From NCBI GenBank assembly GCA_001831055.1, contig MIDO01000026.1:2740-9811 (forward strand): a DNA stretch of 7,072 bases, given 5' to 3'. Numbering within the stretch: position 1 is the stretch's first letter; every line of letters begins with the position of its first letter. The notes below the pieces were generated by a model that saw only the letters and a program-made list of their open reading frames with translations, had not been told where the DNA came from and did no database searches. A program made the translations under genes and the position numbers. This DNA is from Verrucomicrobia bacterium GWC2_42_7 (GTDB lineage: Bacteria > Verrucomicrobiota > Verrucomicrobiia > Opitutales > GWC2-42-7-A). This document shows, piece after piece, positions 1 to 4,924 of this stretch.

Positions 1-633
1 GGACCTGAAGCGCTGCCAATCGTTTGTCTTATTAATTTTCTGGTAGGGCTAACGGTAGCTTTTGTTGGAGCGGTTCAGCTGTCTCAATTTGGAGCTAACA
101 TCTATATGGCGAATTTAGTTGCACTTGCGATGGTTCGAGAGATGGGAGCCGTCATGACTGGTGTTATCATGTGTGGTCGTACTGGATCTGCATTTGCTGC
201 ATCCATTGGGACAATGAAAGTTACTGAAGAAATTGATGCTCTAAAGGTTACAGGAATTTCTCCCATTGATTTTCTCGTCTTGCCCAGAATGATTGCTCTT
301 ACGATAATGATGCCACTTCTATGTGTTTTTGCTGATTTCGTTGGAGTAGTAGGGGGTATGGTAGTCGGGCTTTCTCTCTTTGACCTTTCGTTTAGTGAAT
401 ATTACCATCAAACAATTAATGCAATAAACCTAACGCACTTTTCAACAGGCATTATTAAGAGTGTTGTATTTGGAGGGCTTATTTCTCTTTGGTGTTGCTT
501 CCGTGGGTTAAAATGCGGAAGTGATTCATCATCAGTTGGTTCTGCAACAACATCTGCCGTCGTTTCCGGAATAACTTCTTTAATCATTGCTGATGCCTTC
601 TTTGCAGTCTTATTCCATGTGCTAAGTATTTAA
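1..633 (+). CDS. mlaE: MlaE-family (YrbE/DUF140) lipid ABC transporter permease, 5'-truncated by window edge
   Basis: The frame is open from base 1 and ends at TAA 631-633, giving 210 visible residues; the true start lies outside the window. The family is the inner-membrane permease of the Mla/MCE phospholipid transport system that maintains outer-membrane lipid asymmetry. Visible support: hydrophobic segments at about residues 5-25, 95-125 and the C-terminus, and the family's conserved cytoplasmic region VREMGAVMTG (45-54), GRTGSAFAASIGTMKV (59-74) and EEIDAL (76-81). The opening GPEALPIVCLINFLVGLTVA resembles versions that carry an N-terminal STAS domain, but that part is not visible. The next gene on the same strand is the matching ATPase, 184 nt downstream, which is a wider gap than usual for this pair. 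MlaE-family identity is secure; the exact lipid substrate is not shown. Confidence 0.93.
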   Translation, partial: GPEALPIVCLINFLVGLTVAFVGAVQLSQFGANIYMANLVALAMVREMGAVMTGVIMCGRTGSAFAASIGTMKVTEEIDALKVTGISPIDFLVLPRMIALTIMMPLLCVFADFVGVVGGMVVGLSLFDLSFSEYYHQTINAINLTHFSTGIIKSVVFGGLISLWCCFRGLKCGSDSSSVGSATTSAVVSGITSLIIADAFFAVLFHVLSI

Positions 634-717
634 TTTAGATAAATTTCATTTGCGCGTAACTAATTTTTCCAAAATTCTTAGAAATATCCAGTTTTCACGC
701 TTTCAAAAAAGCGACCC

Positions 718-756
718 AATTGGCGATCAAAATGTTACAGATTTTGTTCGCCAATT
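718..756. repeat. 16-bp inverted repeat / hairpin between mlaE and mlaF
   Basis: Arms 718-733 and 741-756 are complementary at 15 of 16 positions (ATTGGCGA at 719-726 mirrors TCGCCAAT at 748-755) around a 7-nt loop GTTACAG. No T-run follows immediately, so it is not a standard intrinsic terminator. It lies 61 nt upstream of the mlaF start and just upstream of a possible -10 box. It could be a regulator binding site, an attenuator, or an mRNA-processing or stability hairpin within a transporter operon. Confidence 0.7.
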
Positions 757-781
757 ACGTGTAGGTTTTATAGTTTTACGG

Positions 782-807
782 TATAAATTATTCGATTTTA
801 AGGGGAC
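782..807 (+). promoter_or_regulatory. Possible -10 box and ribosome binding site of mlaF
   Basis: TATAAA at 782-787 could be a -10 element, but no good -35 sits 16-18 nt upstream, so the promoter call is weak. AGGGGA at 801-806 is a clear Shine-Dalgarno sequence about 11 nt before ATG 818 and fixes that start. It is the strongest ribosome binding site in the window. Confidence 0.4.
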
Positions 808-817
808 TTATCTGTAA

Positions 818-1585
818 ATGAACATAACGCAGCCGCCTTTGCTTGAAGTGCGTAATCTATCCATGGGGTACGATCTTTCGGTTGTTCTCAAGGATGTTAA
901 TTTCTCTGTAAGTCAGGGAGAGATATTTGTTGTGATGGGGGGAAGTGGCTGTGGAAAGAGCACCCTGCAAAAGCATCTCATTGGGCTTCAGCAGCCAATG
1001 GAAGGAGATGTTTTTTACCACGGACAAAGTCTAACGCTGTCGGACCCTCATACACGACAGCAGCTGCTGCAGCGAATGGGAGTCCTTTTCCAAGGTGGCG
1101 CGCTATGGAGTTTTTTGACGTTGCTGGAAAATGTATCCTTGCCTTTATCAGAACATACTTTGTTAAAAAAAAGCGAAATTAGAGAATTGGCTACGCTAAA
1201 ACTGGCATTAGTCGGACTCAGTGGCTTTGAGCATTTTTATCCCTCCGAAATATCAGGAGGAATGAAAAAACGTGCAGGATTGGCCAGAGCAATGGCACTT
1301 GATCCAGAAATCCTTTTTTTTGATGAGCCTTCTTCAGGATTAGACCCATTAACGTCTCAAAAGCTAGATGACCTAATTCTTCAAATTCGAGAAAGCCTTG
1401 GCACAACTATCGTTGTTGTTACCCACGAATTAGCGAGCATCTTCGCGATTGCAGACCGTGCCATATTTCTAGACTCCGTTACAAAAACTGTCCTTGCAGA
1501 AGGGAATCCGCATGATTTGCTCCAAAACTCCAACCAGTCCAGAGTAAAACAATTCCTCTCTCGCGGAAAAATAGGATGTGCTTGA
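818..1585 (+). CDS. mlaF: MlaF-like ABC transporter ATP-binding protein
   Basis: This 255-residue cytoplasmic ATPase would energise the MlaE-type permease encoded just upstream. All nucleotide-binding motifs are intact: Walker A GGSGCGKST (41-49), Q-loop FQ (Q92), signature SGGMKKR (146-152), Walker B ILFFDE (165-170) followed by D-loop SSGLDP, and switch histidine H203 in VVTHE. The stretch FQGGALWSFLTLLENVSLPL (91-110) and the SGGMKKRAGLARAMALDPE block (146-164) are characteristic of the MlaF/Ttg2A branch rather than of generic importers. The start at ATG 818 is supported by AGGGGA at 801-806, and the length is normal for the family. No MCE-domain (MlaD) gene follows; the gene ends at a convergent intergenic region. 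A dedicated promoter is possible given the 184-nt gap to mlaE. Confidence 0.93.
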   Translation: MNITQPPLLEVRNLSMGYDLSVVLKDVNFSVSQGEIFVVMGGSGCGKSTLQKHLIGLQQPMEGDVFYHGQSLTLSDPHTRQQLLQRMGVLFQGGALWSFLTLLENVSLPLSEHTLLKKSEIRELATLKLALVGLSGFEHFYPSEISGGMKKRAGLARAMALDPEILFFDEPSSGLDPLTSQKLDDLILQIRESLGTTIVVVTHELASIFAIADRAIFLDSVTKTVLAEGNPHDLLQNSNQSRVKQFLSRGKIGCA

Positions 1586-1650
1586 GTTTGGACACCTCTA
1601 AGAACTTTGTTTAAGAGAGCGGAGGCAAAAGAGAAAGGGGTTCGGCATTG

Positions 1651-1819
1651 TCAATGGTAAATTTACTATATAGCATACTGCAATTAAGTAACTACAACTC
1701 CTTTTCTCTCGCCGAAGAAAAATCGATAGATTTCACTGAGGCGACTTTCGCTTTTCTTTGGAAAGCGCGAAAACCTTTCTTTTCCTGCGAAAAGAAAGGT
1801 TTTCGCAACTTGTCGCCTC
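1651..1819. repeat. Structured intergenic repeat, copy A (two hairpins with shared core)
   Basis: Located between the convergent 3' ends of mlaF and the acetyltransferase gene. In order: TCAATG (1651-1656), TTACTATATAG (1663-1673), a weak first stem TCGCC (1709-1713)/GGCGA (1740-1744), the core TTCGCTTTTCTTTGGAAAGC (1747-1766), and a perfect 18-bp stem (1767-1784 with 1789-1806) closed by a 4-nt loop. An outer 8-bp pair GAGGCGAC (1738-1745)/GTCGCCTC (1812-1819) encloses the large hairpin. Bases 1747-1774 match 4425-4452 at 27 of 28 positions. No U-tract flanks the stem on either strand, so it is not a canonical intrinsic terminator, although it may still block transcription from both sides. 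Just upstream, 1631-1650 resembles the right arm of copy C, a possible remnant. Confidence 0.75.
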
Positions 1820-1841
1820 TTAACTTGCCTAAGGGCTTTCC

Positions 1842-2306
1842 CTAGAGATCAATCGACCAAACATTATCTCCGTTTATTATCCAATTTTGCTGTTCAACGA
1901 AGCCGCATTTCTTGTAGAGTTTGCGGGCTGGAGTATTAGATGGGTTGACGCAAAGATTCAGGCGATCCGCATTGGGAAAGGTCTTTCTGAGGAGAGCGAT
2001 AATTTGAGGGATGGACTTAAAGCCAAGTCCCTGACCTTGAAACTGCTTATCTATAAAAAAACGCGAAATCCAAAAATTGGAATTAGAAAGAGTGTCACAC
2101 AGTAGTAGTAAAAACCCTACGAGCTTTTCATCTAAGAATACACCCACGGGGACATTCGGATTTTTTGAGGTTGACCGCTTGACTAAAATCAAAGCTTCAG
2201 AAACGGTGGAGACTTCTTTCAATTGATGAGCATGAACACTTAATTTACATGCTGCGTCCCATAAATCCTGAGTTAGGATACGAGCTGTGACAGTAGATAA
2301 CACCAT
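1842..2306 (-). CDS. GNAT-family N-acetyltransferase
   Basis: A 154-residue predicted cytoplasmic acetyltransferase that transfers acetyl from acetyl-CoA to an unidentified amine. The acetyl-CoA pyrophosphate-binding motif Q-x-x-G-x-G is QGQGLG (90-95), preceded by the beta-strand ISRFFIDKQF (80-89). The C-terminal family signature is LCVNPSNTPARKLYKKCGF (118-136). The WISRFFIDKQFQGQGLG wording recalls diamine/spermidine acetyltransferases of the BltD/PaiA type, but substrate cannot be read from sequence. ATG 2306 is chosen: AGAGAG lies about 9 nt upstream. An in-frame TTG at 2339 would add 11 residues but has no ribosome binding site, and a TATAAC box (2348-2353) would place the transcript start beside it. 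The gene stands alone, facing mlaF across repeat copy A, with its stop inside a small hairpin (1830-1846). Confidence 0.88.
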   Translation of the reverse strand: MVLSTVTARILTQDLWDAACKLSVHAHQLKEVSTVSEALILVKRSTSKNPNVPVGVFLDEKLVGFLLLLCDTLSNSNFWISRFFIDKQFQGQGLGFKSIPQIIALLRKTFPNADRLNLCVNPSNTPARKLYKKCGFVEQQNWIINGDNVWSIDL

Positions 2307-2480
2307 AATGCGAATCTCTCTAATATTCCTTTTTAACAATATGTTAGGTTATATCAAACTATTTTATCGTAAGTTTATTTAGAAAAATAGACCCTGATAT
2401 GCCCATTCAGAAGATTTGTAATATTTTGAAGGTTTATCGAGCAACTTTCTCTCACTAACTTGCTTCAAATGAAAAAATTA

Positions 2481-2490
2481 TAGCGCGCTA
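2481..2490. other. 10-bp palindrome TAGCGCGCTA
   Basis: A perfect palindrome in the otherwise featureless AT-rich gap between the acetyltransferase promoter region and the small exported-protein terminator. It may be a protein-binding site, but nothing in the sequence shows its function; short palindromes also arise by chance. Confidence 0.3.
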
Positions 2491-2537
2491 AATCCCTTAG
2501 TGTGTATTTCCGCTCAATTTCGCTACTATTGTAACAC

Positions 2538-2569
2538 AAAAAAGCCCTCAATCGATGAGGGCTTTTTTT
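2538..2569. terminator. Bidirectional rho-independent terminator
   Basis: Stem AAAAAAGCCCTCA (2538-2550) pairs with TGAGGGCTTTTTT (2556-2568) around loop ATCGA. The GC core GCCCTCA/TGAGGGC is flanked by A and T runs, so it has a U-tract in both directions. It ends the minus-strand gene whose stop is at 2579-2581, ten bases away. It is the clearest intrinsic terminator in the window. Confidence 0.92.
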
Positions 2570-2578
2570 AAAAAAGTC

Positions 2579-2848
2579 TTAATCCAGTATTCCGCTGGTT
2601 CTCATAGCTGCAATGAATTCATCTCTATCCATTCCTACTTGAAGGACTAATGGTGCATTTAATACAACACCATTAATCGAGCCGCCCGAAATGTTTAAAC
2701 CTCTTCCGGACCTAATTCCTCCAATAGCGATAAAATTATCTCCGTGCACTATCGTTCCAATTCGGGTTGTAAATTCTTCATACCAAGCAAAAGCATTGCT
2801 GGTAAAGAATAACAATGCGAATAAAGTTACTTTTCTTAATGTTGTCAT
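2579..2848 (-). CDS. Small exported protein of unknown function
   Basis: I do not recognise this 89-residue protein. The N-terminus is a textbook Sec signal peptide: basic MTTLRK, hydrophobic VTLFALLFF, then SNAFA with likely cleavage after A21, leaving a mature protein of about 68 residues beginning WYEEF. The mature part is rich in glycine and beta-forming residues (IGTIVHGDNFIAIGGI, 30-45) and ends with a mixed segment DRDEFIAAMRTSGILD. It has no cysteines, so it is neither a lipoprotein nor disulfide-bonded. It should reside in the periplasm or outside the cell. Reality is supported by the signal peptide, the terminator ten bases past the stop, and a plausible promoter (2929-2957). The ribosome binding site is weak (AGAAAG about 10 nt before ATG). 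It appears to be a single-gene unit. Confidence 0.78.
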   Translation of the reverse strand: MTTLRKVTLFALLFFTSNAFAWYEEFTTRIGTIVHGDNFIAIGGIRSGRGLNISGGSINGVVLNAPLVLQVGMDRDEFIAAMRTSGILD

Positions 2849-2900
2849 TTTATTATTTCTTTCTAAAATAAGTTGATACTTCCCAAGCCTACCGATTACT

Positions 2901-2931
2901 CGTCGTCCTCGATAAATTTGAGGTGTTGACG
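2901..2931 (-). other. Imperfect hairpin in the leader of the small exported-protein gene
   Basis: CGTC and CCTC (within 2901-2910) pair with GAGG and GACG (within 2920-2931) around GATAAATTT. It would form near the 5' end of the predicted 70-nt untranslated leader of the downstream minus-strand gene. It may stabilise the transcript or control initiation; the pairing is interrupted and could be incidental. Confidence 0.3.
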
Positions 2932-2957
2932 ATAATTATTTTTTTATGCCTTGTCAC
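2929..2957 (-). promoter_or_regulatory. Predicted sigma-70-type promoter for the small exported-protein gene
   Basis: On the minus strand, GTGACA (2957-2952; 5 of 6 matches to TTGACA) is followed after exactly 17 nt by TATCGT (2934-2929; 4 of 6 matches to TATAAT). Transcription would start near 2922, leaving about 74 nt of leader before ATG 2848. Identified by eye only. Confidence 0.35.
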
Positions 2958-3112
2958 GTTCTTTCTGTTTTTTTGTAAAGGGAAATGCAACTTGTTATAG
3001 CCAAACAGAATGAGGTTGACCCAAAAAAGAGGCATCATTGAGAACCTAAACAAAATCCATCTTATCAGCGCAACTTATTTCTTCTTTATTATACTTCATA
3101 AGGATACAAAAC

Positions 3113-3149
3113 AGAAACCCCACTTGAGGCCATTTCAAATGGGGTTTCT
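3113..3149 (-). terminator. Hairpin terminator of the nitroreductase-HU unit
   Basis: GAAACCCCA (3114-3122) pairs perfectly with TGGGGTTTC (3140-3148). Beyond one mismatch, TTGA/TCAA extend the stem around a 7-nt loop. On the minus strand the stem is followed by TGTTTTGT, a modest U-rich tail. It sits 24 nt beyond the HU stop codon. On the plus strand it is followed by CTTTTT at 3156, so it may work in both directions. Confidence 0.75.
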
Positions 3150-3172
3150 TAAAAACTTTTTGGGGTTTGCCT

Positions 3173-3448
3173 TTAGAGGCTTTCCTTTAAGAGAGATCCA
3201 ACCTTAAACTTTACGGTTTTAGAGGCAGCGATCTTGATCTTTTCGCGGGTCTTAGGGTTCATTCCGACTCTCGCGGCGCGCTTAGCTACGGAGAATGTGC
3301 CGAATCCGATTAGTTGTACGGATTTATCCTTTTTCAACCCGTGTTCGATTGCTTCAATGACAACATCAAGTGCTTTTTTAGCTGCTACTTTTGATGTATC
3401 TTTGCCGAGTTTCTTTTGGATCTCGTCGATGAGTTCTGCTTTGTTCAT
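3173..3448 (-). CDS. hup: HU-family DNA-binding protein
   Basis: A 91-residue histone-like protein that binds and bends DNA as a dimer and helps organise the nucleoid. The N-terminus MNKAELIDEIQKKLGKD is typical of HU. The family signature runs from GFGTF (48-52) through R57, R60 and NPKT (64-67) to FKVG (81-84); P65 is the proline that intercalates into the minor groove. ATG 3448 is chosen because it gives the standard HU length. An upstream in-frame ATG at 3508 would add 20 non-conserved residues and overlap the nitroreductase gene. There is no recognisable Shine-Dalgarno before 3448, so translation may be leader-independent or coupled to the upstream gene, whose stop is 25 nt away. It is the last gene of a two-gene minus-strand unit ending at 3113-3149. 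HU rather than IHF is favoured by the N-terminal sequence. Confidence 0.95.
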   Translation of the reverse strand: MNKAELIDEIQKKLGKDTSKVAAKKALDVVIEAIEHGLKKDKSVQLIGFGTFSVAKRAARVGMNPKTREKIKIAASKTVKFKVGSLLKESL

Positions 3449-3473
3449 AGTTTGATATTTGATGTTTTGGGTT

Positions 3474-3980
3474 TTACCATTGATTTCTATGTGTCTTGGA
3501 TGAGTCATAGCGATCTTTGGTTTTTCTCTCGACTCCTTTGGGGTGTCCTACGGGAATCAATGAAAAAGGGATAATAGTTTCGGGGATATTAAAAAGTTTC
3601 CTAATGGCTTCCACCTTGTCTTCTTCTGGATAAATGCCTACCCAGACGGATCCGAGCCCGAGCTCTGTGGCATGAATCAATATGTTTTCCGTTGCTGCAG
3701 CACAATTTTGTTGGAAGAAAGGGTTCGCCTTCTCATTAGAAGATTCTTCTCCGCAAACCAAGATAGCAAATGGGGCTTTCTTTACCATATGTGCATAAGG
3801 GTGTACCTCTGGTATCGCCGATAACTTTTCTTTATCGTCAATCACAATAAAATGCCAGGGACGTGCATTCCAAGCGGACGGTGCCGACATCGCGGCATGC
3901 AAAAGGCTCTTCTCCTCTTCCTTTGTAATCGGAGTTGGAAGGTAATCCCTTACGCTAGTCCTCTCAAAAACACTGCTCAT
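3474..3980 (-). CDS. Nitroreductase-family FMN-dependent oxidoreductase
   Basis: A 168-residue cytoplasmic flavoprotein of the nitroreductase fold, which uses NAD(P)H and FMN to reduce quinones, nitroaromatics or other acceptors; the physiological substrate is not evident. FMN-phosphate contacts are expected in RTSVRDY (7-13), followed by the family motif APSAWNARPWHFIV (33-46), the central QNCAAATENILIHATELGLG helix (91-110), SVWVGIY (111-117) and the closing PVGHPKG (143-149). The length is that of the short, single-domain subfamily. The start is uncertain: ATG 3980 has no ribosome binding site, while in-frame TTG 3998 has GGAG five bases upstream and would add six residues (MSVISQ). Both are compatible with the family. 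HU follows after 25 nt, so the two are probably cotranscribed; I know of no functional link between them. Confidence 0.9.
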   Translation of the reverse strand: MSSVFERTSVRDYLPTPITKEEEKSLLHAAMSAPSAWNARPWHFIVIDDKEKLSAIPEVHPYAHMVKKAPFAILVCGEESSNEKANPFFQQNCAAATENILIHATELGLGSVWVGIYPEEDKVEAIRKLFNIPETIIPFSLIPVGHPKGVERKTKDRYDSSKTHRNQW

Positions 3981-4014
3981 TTGGCTAATTACTGACAACC
4001 AGGCTCCAGATTAA

Positions 4015-4042
4015 CCTATATTTGCTGTTCTTTTCAAGTAAA
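4015..4042 (-). promoter_or_regulatory. Predicted promoter of the nitroreductase-HU unit
   Basis: On the minus strand, TTTACT (4042-4037) and TATAGG (4020-4015), each 4 of 6 matches to consensus, are 16 nt apart. Transcription would begin near 4008, close to the GGAG that precedes TTG 3998, which makes ATG 3980 the safer start. Identified by eye only. Confidence 0.35.
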
Positions 4043-4174
4043 ATCTTTCAAACATGCGTCCTTTGATAGAGAAAAGAGCATTCGGACCTCCAATTTCCTG
4101 GCAAAGAATAGAGAAATCCCTACACAAAAGTGAGCTGCCTGGGAAAAGACATTTATGTATTTAGGACGGGACAA

Positions 4175-4218
4175 GGTGCGAAACCCTTTCTTTTTTCAGA
4201 AAAAATAGTTTCCGTACC
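4175..4218. repeat. Degenerate hairpin related to the structured intergenic repeat (copy D)
   Basis: GGTGCGAAAC (4175-4184) faces GTTTCCGTACC (4208-4218), with TTCTTTTTT and AAAAAATAG inside, giving an imperfect hairpin. Its order of blocks, GCGAAACCCTTTCTTTTTT then an A-run then GTTTCCG, follows the main hairpin of copies A and B. It lacks the CTTTGG core. Probably a decayed relative, though the resemblance could be compositional. Confidence 0.4.
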
Positions 4219-4288
4219 TTCCCAAGAAACACTTTTAATAATCGCATAATAAAAACCTTACGGTTTTTATTATGCGATGGATGGGAAG
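4219..4288. repeat. Perfect 17-bp hairpin nested in an outer inverted repeat
   Basis: ATCGCATAATAAAAACC (4241-4257) is the exact reverse complement of 4262-4278, with a 4-nt loop TTAC. An outer pair CTTCCCA (4219-4225)/TGGGAAG (4282-4288) encloses it. Neither strand has a clean U-tract after the stem. It lies in the non-coding region between the nitroreductase and tRNA-Gly, next to repeat copies D and B. It may be a palindromic repeat, a transcription block or a fold in an unannotated RNA. Confidence 0.75.
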
Positions 4289-4318
4289 TCGCCCCAAAAC
4301 AAAATACTGTATCCATTT

Positions 4319-4497
4319 TCAATGCGTTTTACTATATAGTGAAATGGTATGGCATAAGCCATTTAGGTTTTTACAATCCTAATTCCCTTGCCCAGGAAAA
4401 ATTAAAATTTTTTATTGGGCAATATTCGCTTTCCTTTGGAAAGCGCGAAAACTTTTCTGTGTTTTTTCTTGGGAAAAGAAAGGTTTTTGCATCTGGT
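4319..4497. repeat. Structured intergenic repeat, copy B
   Basis: Same order as copy A: TCAATG (4319-4324), TTACTATATAG (4329-4339), a first hairpin TTGCCCA (4388-4394)/TGGGCAA (4415-4421), core TTCGCTTTCCTTTGGAAAGC (4425-4444), then the main hairpin (4445-4458 with 4477-4490). The main stem pairs over 14 bp including two G-U wobbles, and wobbles preserve pairing only in RNA. The first hairpin also differs in sequence from copy A while keeping its place. An extra small hairpin, AAATGG/CCATTT, occurs at 4342-4364. It sits about 40 nt beyond the 3' end of tRNA-Gly, so it could act on that transcript. Confidence 0.72.
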
Positions 4498-4535
4498 CAC
4501 TTTTTAAGTGTTCTATGCTTTAAACTTGAGCAAAA

Positions 4536-4606
4536 TGCGGTCGGAGGGAATCGAACCCTCGATTCAAGCTTGGGAAGCTCACGTATTACCTCTATACTAC
4601 GACCGC
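4536..4606 (-). tRNA. tRNA-Gly(CCC)
   Basis: A complete 71-nt cloverleaf reads on the minus strand. Acceptor GCGGTCG pairs with CGACCGC; the D-stem is GTAT/ATAC; the anticodon stem TGAGC/GCTTG (two wobbles) closes loop TTCCCAA, so the anticodon is CCC (Gly, codon GGG); the T-stem GAGGG/CCCTC closes TTCGATT; the discriminator is A. The CCA tail is not encoded. It lies 13 nt downstream of tRNA-Leu, and the two are probably one transcript. Confidence 0.95.
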
Positions 4607-4619
4607 TCAATGAGATTGA

Positions 4620-4705
4620 TGGTACCCAGGGAGGGGGTCGAACCCTCACGCCGTGAAGGCACCAGATTTTGAGTCTGGCGCGTCTGCCAATTCCGCCACC
4701 CGGGC
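4620..4705 (-). tRNA. tRNA-Leu(CAA)
   Basis: A class II tRNA on the minus strand. Acceptor GCCCGGG pairs with CCTGGGT, with G-U pairs at positions 1:72 and 5:68. Anticodon stem CCAGA/TCTGG closes loop CTCAAAA, giving anticodon CAA (Leu, codon UUG). The long variable arm TGCCTTCACGGCGT contains a GCC/GGC stem, and the T-stem GAGGG/CCCTC closes TTCGACC. Discriminator A is followed by an encoded CCA (4622-4620). It is the first gene of the two-tRNA unit. The wobble at 1:72 is unusual for a leucine tRNA. Confidence 0.95.
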
Positions 4706-4746
4706 ATTTAATGGCCAACAAAATTCTCAGGATTGATTCCCCATTG

Positions 4747-4771
4747 CAAGACATTTTTTCAAAATGTTTTG
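4747..4771. repeat. Inverted repeat between the divergent tRNA and decarboxylase genes
   Basis: ACATTTT (4751-4757) and AAAATGT (4761-4767) are perfect complements around TTC; CAAG/TTTG outside extend the stem to 11 bp with one G-T. It lies 42 nt upstream of tRNA-Leu, in the span expected to hold its promoter, and could be a regulator site. A perfect 10-bp palindrome AACGTACGTT follows at 4799-4808. I could not identify a convincing promoter for either flanking gene. Confidence 0.4.
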
Positions 4772-4924
4772 ATCTTCTGTTTAATTGAAAAAGAGGATAA
4801 CGTACGTTGAGTTTGCCAGTACCTATTGCTAACGCCATTGGATGACGTTTTTCATTCTTTTGCTTATCCGGTATTCGCGTTCAAAAAAACTTGCATTGGT
4901 GGGAAGGTTTTTCATTCTAGTGTC

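Larger units (their letters stand above)
2849..3172. other. Intergenic region between HU and the small exported-protein gene
   Basis: This 324-nt gap contains the promoter candidate and leader hairpin of the small exported-protein gene (2901-2957) and the HU terminator (3113-3149). The middle part (about 2960-3110) is AT-rich. A plus-strand open frame there (3010-3207) runs through the terminator into HU and looks non-coding. I see nothing else in it. Confidence 0.6.
3999..4535. other. 537-nt non-coding region rich in hairpins
   Basis: Between the nitroreductase promoter side and the 3' end of tRNA-Gly I find no convincing gene. It holds the promoter candidate (4015-4042), a degenerate hairpin (4175-4218), a perfect long hairpin (4219-4288) and repeat copy B (4319-4497). 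The stretch 4045-4150 shows no structure; a 36-codon plus-strand frame at 4054-4164 lacks a ribosome binding site. Confidence 0.7.

Noticed and set aside
1738..1819. Copy A as a simple bidirectional intrinsic terminator
   Set aside because: Its convergent position fits, but neither strand has a U-tract after the stem, and the 27 of 28 match to copy B at a non-convergent site needs another explanation. Some terminator activity remains possible.
1648..1845. Plus-strand 65-codon open frame
   Set aside because: It lies entirely across repeat copy A; its codons encode the hairpin arms, there is no ribosome binding site, and the product looks like no protein family.
3010..3207. 65-codon plus-strand frame
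   Set aside because: It passes through the HU terminator and into the HU gene on the opposite strand; no start signal.
4054..4164. 36-codon plus-strand frame beginning MRPLIEKRAF
   Set aside because: No ribosome binding site, no recognisable domain, and a length expected by chance.
1651..4497. CRISPR array
   Set aside because: The repeats are few, irregularly spaced by kilobases, imperfect and hairpin-shaped, with no regular spacers and no cas genes.
4339..4838. Overlapping open frames of 105 and 113 codons on opposite strands
   Set aside because: Both run through the two tRNA genes, and the plus-strand frame also through repeat copy B. The apparent peptides are translations of tRNA sequence.
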